From Aptenodytes patagonicus (lineage: Eukaryota; Chordata; Aves; Sphenisciformes; Spheniscidae): a DNA stretch of 64,000 nt. How positions within the stretch are numbered: position 1 is the stretch's first letter; the number at the start of each line of letters is the position of its first letter. The notes under the pieces were generated by a model, which was not told where the DNA came from, did not search any database, and saw only the letters and a program-made list of their open reading frames with translations. Of this stretch, positions 24,795 to 36,642 are shown in pieces. A program made the position numbers and the translations under genes. The stretch lies in NCBI RefSeq assembly GCF_965638725.1, contig NC_134949.1, positions 83,234,017 to 83,298,016 of the forward strand, given 5' to 3'.

Positions 24795-24960
24795 CTAATC
24801 CTCAGAGTATGTCTGTGAGTTAGGAGGGGTTAGTATTGCCTCAGTCGCACAGGTGACCCTCAGACAGGCAGAAACTGCTGGAAACTGCCAGAATTAGGAA
24901 CTGGCGATTCTGCTGGATGAGGTCTGGGGATGAATGCACAGTTCTTGGTTGCCTTGAAAA
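24795..24960 (-). mobile_element. Possible MIR-like SINE relic
   Basis: A degraded order of boxes resembling the complement of MIR: 'gtgagttaggaggggttagt', 'cacaggtgaccctcagacag' and a later 'aattaggaactggcgattc'. Divergence is high and the match is by eye only. Confidence 0.3.
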
Positions 24961-27900
24961 AAACCTAGTTATAATCTAAGCCTTCTGTAGATCCTTCTTT
25001 TAATGCCTGCAGTGGGGAATTGAAGGAAGGAGAGCTCCTAGGCTCTTAACATGCATGTTCTTGTTTCAGCCTGTATTATGTTACTGATGATAACAGTTAT
25101 CCTTTGTGGACCCAATAGCTTGAAATTTCTAGGTGATCACAACTGTGTTTAACTGTTCATAAGCTGTAGCTGTTAGTAGAGTGAAGACTGGAAACAGCAG
25201 TGCTATGGGTGCATCTTTATCACCTTCTGTTAAGATAAATGCTAGTAGAGCAGGAATAGCCTAAAGTTTGGAGTGCAGGGTGTTTACTATGTGTGCGACA
25301 AAAGCAGTAATGCTGATATCTCCTGCCGTGGGTATAGCTGTAATTGCACCTTCTTTAATGCGATTGCTTCTTGGGAGCCATTCTACCGTGATCTGTGTCA
25401 TACCTCCTGTGTAAAGCGCTGCCAAGGGTGGCAGAGTAGATTTGTCACATCAAGACGTGTGTCGCTGTTCTTCTCTTCAGCAGCCTCGTGGCAGTGAGTC
25501 ATAGCCAGATACAACTGTCAGCGCTGCAGGATCTGCCACCGAGCAAAGGCAGAGCCGTTGCTTATGAAAGAGTAGCTGGACTCGGGTTGTTAAACCCTCC
25601 TGCTTTGCTGCCCCTCCTCGGCAAGGACCGCTGCCTCGGCCTCTCACTCAGCCTGCTGCAAGGGTGGGACCGCGCTTGTCTTCTCGCCTTGCCCTCAGCT
25701 CTCTGCCTCACTTGCAGTTCTTCTGTCCTGTTGAGCTGGGGACTTGCAAAAGTCGCTCACTTTGTGCCCCTGCCTGTCCACTAATGTGCTGACCAGCTGG
25801 CTGTCACATATGGCAGATGCGAGGTGCTCAGTTAAGTAATAGTCAGCAAACATTTGTGCTGAGGGCCGGATTCCCCAAGTGCATCAGTCTGGTGGAGGAG
25901 AGACTGAAGACCCATTTTCCATACAGGAGGGTATTTGGGAAGAAGAACTCTAAGAAGGAGAGCTCTGACTCTTCCCTCCCTCTCGGGCACGGTCCACTGA
26001 CACTCCTGCCCCTGTTCCTAGTACTCTCCCAATCTTTCCCCCTTCACGCACCTCTGTTGCTCTTAGCTTGCCTGAGCTACAATGATCATATCAGCTTGTA
26101 CTCTTCGCTGTTGCCTGTAGTGATTTTTTTGTAAGCGCAGTGAAGCAGTTTGCCATGCGCCAAACTTGTTTAGGTGAGTTTGATGGGCAGTGTCAGAAGT
26201 TACAACAGAGAGTCGCCTGTGAGGCTGAACTGGAGGAACTCTGCTGTGTCTCATTGAACTTGGGAGAGATGGGATGTTTATGTGTTTGTTTATGCCCCAC
26301 TGATCAAAGTGTGTTGCAGGTAATGGGAAAGACAGCGAGCCGAGTCTTAGATTTCATTTAACTGGTGCCTATAGCTTCCCAGGGGAAGTTTCTCATTCAT
26401 GCTAAAGTATGCACAACTTCAATTGGAATATAGCATGCACGCTTGTGTAGGTTGGTGGATGCAAGAGTACCGAGGACTCTGCATTCCTTGGCCGGAGCTG
26501 GCATTATTTTGTGATCGTGTCATAAAAGAGGTAAAGGAAATTGTATCGGGTCCATATTACACTATTAGTCACGGTGACTGTTAGATGTTAAATTGCCTCA
26601 TGCTCTAATTTCTCACTAGCACAGTGAAGTCATGATCTTGGGATGAATTTAAGGCGCACAGACCTGATTTTACTCTTCTGCATCTCCATCTGGTAGGATG
26701 GGACCTGGGAGGGGAAAGAGAGAGGTAGTTTTACATGCCACAGGGTTGAGGAAAAGGAAGCTGTAGGCCAGTCAAGAGTCAGAGATGATGTCGTCAAAGA
26801 CTGCCAAAGGGCAGTCTCAGGATTTTAATTGCTCAGCTAATATCTGAAGAGCCATGGAGCCATCAAGGAGTACTACTTTAGGAAATCTTGAAGGGTGGTG
26901 GTAGGAAGCAGGCTCTGCCCCCTCATTCATATGCAGAAAAATGAAAATGGGGGGAGGAAGGATTAAAATATCTGTAATTGTTCTTTATTCATTGAAACTC
27001 ATGTGATTATTAGAATGGGAAAAATATTGTAATTAGTACATCATAGAAATGCTAATGATATTTCTAAGCTGGTATGAAATCTATGCTTTAAATTAATAGA
27101 GACTTGGAGCTGTACTGGCCGTGAAAATATGTGGGCATAATTTTTGCCTATTGACAAATAAGGGGAAATATTGCTGAAATAGAGAATATCAGTACCGTTG
27201 ATCTGGCTGTGCTATTTCTTAATTTTTTTTAAGGTTGTACCTGTAGGGCTCTACTTTTTTTTTTTTTTTTATAATATGCTGTGTTAATTACAGTATTAGG
27301 AACTAATGCTAAATCTTAACTACAACATCTATGAGCTGTAATTACTACTGTAAACTTTGAAATAAGGTAGTGGTAATTGGTGAAGCTAGTTATAAAAAGC
27401 ATTTCATAAGATTGATGTATATCAGTTACACCATTTAAAACCCTGATTTATAAAACTTTTCACTGCTTGTTCTGAAAGACAAGGTCACAAAAATGCCTTC
27501 CCCTCCCCTTCCATTTGGAGTATTTCCATGCTAGACTTTGCAGAGGGTTTGAGGAGGTTTCCAGGGCTTTCCCTAGCATGTCCTTCATGTTATTACTTGT
27601 TTTTAGAGTTGCTCACAGGGGGCTGGCTCCTTTGAGTTGAGCTGGCAGCCATGCAATGTCCTTTTATACCCAGTCCTTTGCTGAGGAGAGAAAGCTGCAT
27701 TTGGGTTCACGGGAACAGAAGAGTCAGTGGCAACAACAAGACAAGGAAATGTTAAACCCTAAAATAATGGCTTCTTTGGAAATGGTTGTAAATCCGATTA
27801 GAATATCGCGCTTCCCATAGCGCCTGCTTCTAACCTGGAAGGGTAGCAAAAAAAAATGCTACTAGTAGAGGGTCAGTACTGAAAATGTGAAATTTCCCTG

Positions 27901-30900
27901 CTCTGCTCCTTCTGTTCTGTGTGGGCTGGTGAGGGTGCACCTGTTTCAGCCTTTGAAGCGCTTGGCAGTCACGCAGCGAGACACCTACGCTGGAGCGTCT
28001 GGGACTTGCTTGTAGATCCTGGGTGTGGTTTCACTATAACTTAGGTCTAAGTCCAGGCTTCTGCTTTCCCGCTCACCGGCCCATCACCCAGCCTCTTGTT
28101 CCTGTCCACTCCTTGCAGTTGCTGCTACGGCTTGTACATCTGCATGTATAGCTACTGCAGGGAGCTGTCATCTTTACTTTTTTTTTTTTCCCTCCTGTGT
28201 CACACCTTTACGGCTGCTCACATCACTATGCTTCTGGGTTGTTTTTTTGGCTAGGTAACTCCCTCAGCTGGCTCACGTGCACACTGGCACATGGGAGATG
28301 GCAGCAACCTGGATGCATATTGCCTTAATCTGTTCTGAATTTCAGGGTGCCGCGTCAAGTCTTAATCAAAATTTATTAGGACCTGATTCCAGGTGGTGTT
28401 GGATGGTTTGTACAGTCAGCAGTGGCAGAAGCAATTGAAGGAGCTCTGTATCTTTTTAGGGCTGGACCATAAACAGATGAACTTTGCAGAATATCTGTAA
28501 ATACCTAAATTGGACCTGACGAATTTGATTATTCACCTTTGTTAACCCAGTTATACCACAGCATATTTCTCTGCCAGTCTTTTAGTTTCTGGTAGCGCGT
28601 GTAGCTCACTGGATCAGGTCTAAATACTCTGCAAACAAGTTCAATGTCATCAATCCCAACTGCTGAAAAACAGTAATCGGGTAGAGGGTGAAGGGGGAGT
28701 TGCTTTTGCTCTCCTTAGTCACAAGTTAAGGCTTAACATTTTGGCTTAAAAAATTAAGATGAACCCAGACAGCAAGATCTAATTTTTGAGCCGTACTTTG
28801 TTTTCCAGGCCTTTTCCATACCCATTAAAGGCCAGACATGTATTTTTCTTAATTGTAAGCCAAAATTCTCACGTAACCACATGATTCTAGGAAGTGGGAC
28901 TATATGAAAAACAGAAAATGTTGTGATGCACACAATAAACCTATGCCAGTTGGCCATGCAGGCGTTATACTGTGAGTAACAAGAAGTTTTCCATGTGTTT
29001 GCATTAGTACCTTCCTATTCAGCACCCACACAATTCCTGTGGCTTTGGGCGTGTGAAGCTATTTTTCCACGGGGAGAGGGAAGGGGTCCTCGCTGGTGCT
29101 TTCCCACATTTACATTTCTTACAACATTTTATTTATATCTAACACTTTTTGCTCCCAATAGCAAACATGTCTCATTGTGCTTGTTAGCTTCTTCAATCTA
29201 AGTACACCAATTAAATTTCCAAGAAAGAATGGTTTGTTCCCTGAAAGGCTGGGTTAGGGGAGGGTTGTACCAAAATCTACTTTCCCCACACACATCCCTA
29301 CATCCCTGTTAGATGGACCTTTTTTTTTTTCCTCCCCTTTAGCTGCAGTTTTCAGTACAAAGCTGCATCACTGTTACAGTATTGCCAAGTATTTTTGATT
29401 ATGATACAAGTCTCATAACATTTTTTTTTTTCACATTTTTAATAAATCTCATTACTGAAGTTGTAAGGTAATTAAAAATGCTATGGGGACCTAAGGCTGA
29501 AAACATGCATTCTAAAAGCACAAAATGAGGACAGACGTATTCAAGATTTTTATTTTTTTGTTGTTGTTGCTATCTCATGGTATGTTGATACCAACAATTT
29601 TTTATTGTTATCTCCAGTTGATGATATTGACAATATTGAAGCCAGATACATGTACAGGTTTCTGCTGTAGGTATAGCTGTTATGGCTGATGAAGTTGTGC
29701 TGGTAGAAGTCATTAGCATGGTATGACATACGACATACAATTGCAGTTTTGTTGGTATTTTAGGAATTGCTTTGGTTGCATAGGGTATGCTTTACCTACT
29801 GATACAAAAGGCATTTTGCCAGTATATTTATGGCTGGATATATTTTGCTGTATAGCTTATCAGTTGTCCCATACTGATAAAATGTTCCAATTTTGTATCT
29901 TCTGTCCTGTAGGGCTCTGACAACTATCGGTAATGGCAGCAAGAAATCTTACAGTTTTCAAGGTGGAACTTGATCCGGCTGTGAAAGAGGTTATATTAAC
30001 GTGTTTGCCAAGAACATCAGACAGGATAATTTTGGAGGCCCTTTCTGCAGGGGAGGACAGCTTGTCCCAGTTCAGTTTGCTGAATATTGTTCATCCTTAT
30101 CTGTCTGTAGCTTAACTGTGCTCAGGACTGGTACAGGTAACATGACAACAACTGTGCTCAGCAATGGTTCCACTGTGCAGTCTGGGCAAGGCCAAGATTT
30201 CAAGTGTGTTTCCAAGCCCTTTGATGTTTTAATGGCATTTGCATCTGTCAAAATAGTTTGGTGCAAACATTAGCATTCTTTAATCTGAGACTCAAAAACA
30301 GCAGCGTGGGATTCTGGCTCATGCTTGTGTAGCATAGTGAGAGACTACGAAATTTCTGCTGCTAACTGGAGAATCTTTCCCATCTAGGTCCTGGATCACT
30401 CTGTTTAAAGAGAAACTGAGAACTCCTCTGGTTTATAGCAAACCTGCTGTCTAGGAATGTATCTAGCATGCTGCTGGCAGCCAAGACTGCACATCATAGC
30501 TTATGTCTCGGAAGTCTTTGCCTCCTTTTGTGCCCCAGATGTTTCTGTCAGTCATCTCTCCATCCCCAAAGTTTGTAGAGTGACCTGCATAGAGCAACTT
30601 GTAGTGACTCTACATTGCTTTCACTGAGGGAATTCTTCCTCTGCCCAGTAGTGTCAATTGTCTTTCCACTAAGCTACAGCAGTGAGAACTACACACCATT
30701 CTTGTTTGTTCCCATACCAGAAGACTGCAGAATATCAAGGTTTATCCAGTGCTTTTATGAATATAAAACTTAAGCTCTGCTTAAAGTGAACCAGGTTTTT
30801 TGATATACAGGTGGCCCCATTTTATCTTAAGACTGAACTATTTTTATTGCATCTCTGGGAAGTGCAATGTGCAATCCAAGCCATGGTCTACACTTGCTGT

Positions 30901-33900
30901 TTGGCAAATGTTCACTAGCAACTTCCAAGGTGAAATTTTGTTCTACCCAAAATGGGTTTTTTTGGCTTTTTTTTTTTAAGTTAGCATTAAGTATTATAAT
31001 CACTTAAATGGAAACAAATGTAGGAAGGGTATCCTTATTTTTTTTCTCAATTAGTGAATCATTAGATAATTATTAGGTTTGGTATATCTTGTGTGTGCCT
31101 ATCATGAGTGAAAGCTAGTGAGATGCTACTGCCAGTGTTAAAACTCAGGCAAACTGTCTGCACCGGTGTGACCGGGAGGTCTCATTCACTTTTCCCGGGC
31201 TTCAGTAGCAGCTCAGATGCAATTTCCAGGAGATCAGGTACTATCGACAGGTTTGGGTTTTATTCCACTTGCCCAAAACACTTGAGGCGACTCCTAGTTC
31301 CCAGAATACTAGCAGCACGTAGACCATTCAGCAAAGTGGTAGACTCTACGTTACTTTAGCACATACCTTTTTAGATTGCTTTTGTTATTCTATATGTTCT
31401 TTCCTTCAGCAAGTTCCATCTGCTCTCCATACCCTCAAAGCTGTCTCCACGTAACGTTATTTCCCTCCTTCATTCTTATCTCTAGTGCCCTGTGTAATCT
31501 CTTCCTGAGCTCAAGAGTTTTGACCTCACTCCTTCACCTCGCTCGATGGGCTGTACAGTGATAGAGCAGCCCAGGGGTGGTGCATGAAGATCAGTAACCG
31601 TTTCTTTGCAGAGGAGTGCATGCAGTGGGCATCTCTCTCATGTGGAGGGGGCATCCAGCTGAGAAAGCAGGCCTAAGCATGGCATGAGTGGCTGTATCAA
31701 AATAAAAATTGAGACCTGTGGTAAGGCAGGCTTTGTGTTAGAGCAGCTGCACCGACCCCTTTCCTGAGTGTCTCACCGAACTGAAAGAAAGCATGGCCTC
31801 CTGGGAGAGATGGTAACTCTGGTGGCAATTCTCCTGCACGGTGAGCTCTGGATTTTGTATGGAGAAAGGCAGGCTCTGAGCTAGCCCTCACCGACCCAAC
31901 TCCATTTAAAGTGTATCCGAACTGTGTGACGGAGATGATTAAGCCGAGCTGGAATAGCAGGATGGGGCTCAGGGCAGCCATGTTGCCCCTCGGGTGGGTG
32001 TTAGAGCTTATATGAAGCTCTTTCGTGGCAGAGCTGCAGCGCTTAAAGCTGGCTTTGGCATTTCTACACCAAAGATATCCCGAGTGATGGATTGCTTGGG
32101 AAAACCTTTCTTTTAGTAAGAAAATCGGTGTCCTTGTCCATGCCGCTCAAAGGTTGTTGTGAATGGCTTTCTCCTCTCACGGCCAGAAGCTCTCGTTGCT
32201 GCGTTGGTGAAAAGGAGGAGAGCTGGGGAGAGGAGCCCCTGGTGCACGGACCGGCAGTCCGGCAGGCTGTGGAATGTCTCTGGTTGCCGGTGCAGCTCCA
32301 GTAGGGCGGCTGAGCCCAGCCTGTCGTTGCAGGGCAGGGCTTTCTCTGCCGGGATTGTGTTTGCAGCAGCCTGAGCATGTGGGCCACCCCAGCACCCATG
32401 GCAGGGGGAGCGGGATGGGGAGCACGGCCCGCCCCACTGTGGGGGCCAAGGCCAGCACCATGTGGGGAGGGTGAAGGGGGCACACCGAAAAGCTAGGTTT
32501 CTCCCTGGTTTTGGAGGAGGAGGAGGATCTTGGGGCTCCACTTAATTCTGTGTTGCCTTGTTTCCTGGCTAGCTGAAGGGCTTGCCTGTGCTTGATAGCA
32601 CTTGTTATTTCTCCTTTCTTGTTTGTTGGAGGAGGAGGGGAGGGAAGGTGAGGTACTTTCTATTTAAAACCAGAAGTGTTTGTCATCTCCATCCAGGTTA
32701 ATTAACCCACACTGGAAGGAAGTATGACATTCATATTGCCTTTTGTAATCTGGGAAGGCTGTGGATGGATGTGTGCATCGTCGCAGGAATTGCTTTGTCT
32801 GCTAGTACTTTTGCTGCTCTTCCGTTTTGCTTAGCTGGCCACCTTCCTCACCCTTCCTCTCTCAAATTTTGTGCTCCCTACTGCAGTACGACCAAGCATT
32901 CCCCTTTGTTTTCATGCTGACCTGTGGCCAGCTGCACCCTCCCACAGTTCCAGCTTGCAGCGAGTTTGTGCACCCAGAATCACCTATGAGTTAGACGGTA
33001 GCTGCTTCGCACTGCTGTGTGTACAGGAGCTGAAGTCCTGGATTTCCAGGCCCTCTTGGGAGAAGAGTATGGCTAGCTTTAACTAAACAGGGGCCGTCAG
33101 ACCACCTCACTTGAGAAGTGCTGTTAGAACAGAGGGAGAGATGGCACGCTCAACATCTGATCCAGAGAAATGTGAAAGACCAGTAAGCCCCAACAGCAGT
33201 AACGGTGAGGTTTCTGGGAGAGTTTGTGCAGCCTGCTAGAAGTTGGCAGTTGCCAGATAGGCTCCTGTATGCTTGTCTGTCATGGTACTGGCCCAACTGC
33301 AAATGCTAATTGAAAGTTTGCTTTGGCTTGCCCAGCTCCTGGGGGTCTCCTGAGCCCTCCTCTGTTGGAGGGCCAAGCTGACCTGTAGTGGGAGCATAAC
33401 ACAGCAGTGCTCCACAGGCAATCTCTTCCAGGAACTACTAGGTTTTTGTATGTAGCTCCTCTGTATGCTAAGGCTTCAGGTGTAGTCAGTCTTGTTTAAT
33501 TATTTTCTCTCTCATCTCCATTAAATCCTTATTGCAGAGACATCTGCATCTTTCACTACAGTGAACCAGCCTTCAAGCAGGAGCTTAACTGTTTCCCTGA
33601 CTAGATGCATAAGTTCTCCCCTACTGTCTCTGCAGAAAGTTTGCCTGTCCCTTCTCCTGCCTCACTTCCCAAAGCTTCTCTCTTGCTCTCCCTGAGGTGT
33701 GCAAAACACCTGGCAGTAATATGATGAGACAGATCTCACTTGGCAGCTTCCAGTGTTGATCTGCTGTGCACCTCCCTCTACCCTGTCTCCCAGTATCATC
33801 GTGGAACTGCTCCAAATGCAGCTTTAAACTTGTCCTTTCACCTGTCCAAATCCCTTGCAACAGAGCCAGGGAAGTGGAGACAGGGTCTTTGAGCTTAATA

Positions 33901-36642
33901 AGAGGAAATTCAGTGTTGTGTACATCTGTAACAGCACAGCGAGCAAGAGTTCTTCTTTCCCTCACACGGTTTGGGCTCGAGTTTGAGGATATTGCTATTC
34001 AGGCCTTTATAGGCCATCCTGTCTTTATTAGTAGTAAACCTTCCTTGCCCATCAGCTTGTGTCCAAGACCACCTGTCTCCCTAAACAGTCTCTCTGCTCC
34101 TGGGGAGCCTGTTTTTGAAAACTGTGATAAGGAGTACTTTTCTAGCCATGTAGCAGGGGAGACTTAAGTTAGGTAGCAGGAAGAGCTAAGAGCAGTTGTA
34201 GCACAAGAGTGATCTGATGTGATCATTAAACCTTTGTTAAAGGAGGGGTAGACGTACCTATCGGGGAGAACATAGGTAAAGTTGATCCTGTCTTGGACAA
34301 GGTGGCTGCTTCCAAGTTTATGACCCTGCTACTTTCTGTGCTCTGCCAAGCTCTCTTGTTTCAGTGCTGGAGCTGCTTCCTGACAGTCCTGTACCTTCCC
34401 ATGTGCAACAGTTTCAAAAGATGGTTTAGCAGCACCAAAGTAGTTTACCATTAGCTGACAGCAGTAAGATGTGGCAGAAGCCCCGTGGGAACTTTCTGAA
34501 TGGACATATCTCTTGGAAACATACTATTTGTTGAAATTATAACTATTTACTACTAATCGCTACTTGGGGGGAAAAATCCAAATTGCTGAATAATCCCAGT
34601 TTTGGCCTGGTTTTGTAAGAAATTATCTTTTCAATATAAACAAAAATTAAAGATTACATGAGAAAAAATACGCAGGAACAAAGTTAACTGATGAGTAAAC
34701 TCAATTGGTTAACTCAATTTTTTCCTCATTTTCTAAAAAACTGTAAGATGATGACAATCCCCATGATTAAGGTGTATATAACGCTTCAATTCTAACTCCA
34801 GAGCATGGGCTCATTGCTTTCAGAGCAGGTGTTCTGTTTCACTTGACATAAGGGAAAATATAAGCTAAACCAGCTTTCAGGTCAGGCATGCCCTGGCCAT
34901 GGAGTTAACTGGGACAATTAGTCCAGATGTAATCATACCCTTATTGCTTTTACTTTCTGTGTGGGATCAGAAAAAGTTACCTGTGACTATAGAGCCACTC
35001 CAGCACAAGGAAATCACCACTGATCTCAAAGATTTCTCTTTCCATGCAGAGACTTTCCTTCCTCTGTTTGAGAGCCTCCCAAGTTGAAATTGTCACACAC
35101 ACCCCCAACAGCAGTTGAAACTCTGGAAAAAAAAATGCTATTCTTAAAATTGTAGGGAAATTAGGAACGCCAGAGAAAGAAAAAGCATATAGATTTGGTT
35201 GTCTGTTTTGAGCAAGAAAAGGAATGTTTTTTGCATGAGCTTTGTGAATGGTCCATAGCCAGGCCTTGGGGCTTTTTTTGCCACTAAATAGCTAGCGGGC
35301 TTTTACCTGAAGAAATGTGGAATGGTTTCTCTGACCAGAAGGTGCAGGACTACGCATTCGTGTCTGGAAACTTCAACATCTGTAAGATAGGATGAAGGAG
35401 GAGAACGCTGAAGCTTTATTCAGGGGGAAGTCTGACTGTGGTGGCACATTGCAGCAGATCCTTCAGGGCTAAATTACCACCTCTGGTGTGACTGCAAGGG
35501 TACCCAGTGTATGTGAAGCAGCCTGAAGCAGCAATTTATAAGCCATTTCTGATAAGCAGGGGATAGGGAATAGAGAAGACAGGCTGAAACATTAGAGAAA
35601 GTGTCCCAAAGGTAGAAGAAAAGGGAGGGGAAACCACTAAGGTTTGTCTCTCTCATGTCTTTTAAGGTAGGGATTGTGGGTCATGGGATAGGTAGAAGCC
35701 AGAAAGATAAAAGCGGTGAATCAGATCCTACCATCCTTTTTACAGACATTTCCCAAATGTACATTCCCTAGTGCTTTGTCATGTCTGAACTTCAAATGCA
35801 ATAATGGATGGGAAATTCCACTATATCCTTTGGGAAACTGTCCAACAATCCTGAGATGACTGGGTCCCCGTTCCCCCCCGCCCCCCGCAAGAAGAGTAGA
35901 CTAAATGATGATATAGCTTCTCTTTGTAGTCTGTAGATAGTTCCACACACACCAGAGGTGGTACTCTCAACCTATGTCATTTACAGCCTTCAAATATCTC
36001 ATGTCTTGTGTCATGTCCTAGTTATCTGTTAATCAAATTCTTACATTCCTATGTCTTGTTAATCAATTCCTGTGATCAGTTGCAGTAAGGCCCTGTGTTA
36101 CACATACATACGCAGAGATCTGTAAAGAGAACCACCAGCTCCAAAGTACAGGCCTTTCCCTGTTGAAATCAAAGAGATCTTTAAGGCTCAGCTAGCCACT
36201 AGAAGAGGTCATGAGTATTCGTCCACCATGCCCCACAAAAATTAATGGAGATTTTGATGATTTTCTTGTTCTCTGAATGCCTGCTGGTATCCCCTTTTGG
36301 GTTTGAGATAGATAGCTATGACCAACACTTTTCATAAGTTGCACTGCAGCCGCTACAGAGAGATCAGCATCTCTGCTCTTTGACCAAAGTCACTTTCTGG
36401 ATTTGCATGTAAAACTAAAAAGACACTAGTAGTTTTATTTTGGCGTTACTCTCGTACTGCAAGCTTACATTGGGTGTTTGCCTACTCTCAGTCTTGGTAT
36501 TTGTTTCCCAACTATCACCCACTAAGTATGTATTTTTGATTTTTCTCTTAGCTGCTTTAGTACCTGTTTTTAAAAGTCTCTTAAGCCAATTAGATCCACC
36601 ATATCATTCTGCAGTAGTAACAGATGCATTTTTCTTTAGCAG

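Larger units (their letters stand above)
17401..36642 (+). other. ARHGEF5: Presumed first intron of ARHGEF5
   Basis: About 19 kb between the CpG island and the first coding exon. I see old CR1/L3-like pieces (19.25-19.49 and 19.9 kb), a deleted CR1 (24.1 kb), a possible MIR (24.8 kb), a 29-base tandem duplication (21.9 kb), poly(T) tracts and a moderately GC-rich stretch at 32.17-32.48 kb that could be an enhancer or alternative promoter. No coding exon with domain support was found on either strand. The sequence upstream of 36643 ends in a pyrimidine-rich acceptor, ttttctttagcag. Confidence 0.55.

Noticed and set aside
28590-28665. tRNA-like A-box/B-box spacing ('tgtagctcactggatc' then 'aagttcaatgtcatc')
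   Set aside because: Boxes are imperfect and I could not fold an acceptor stem or anticodon arm. At most a decayed SINE head.
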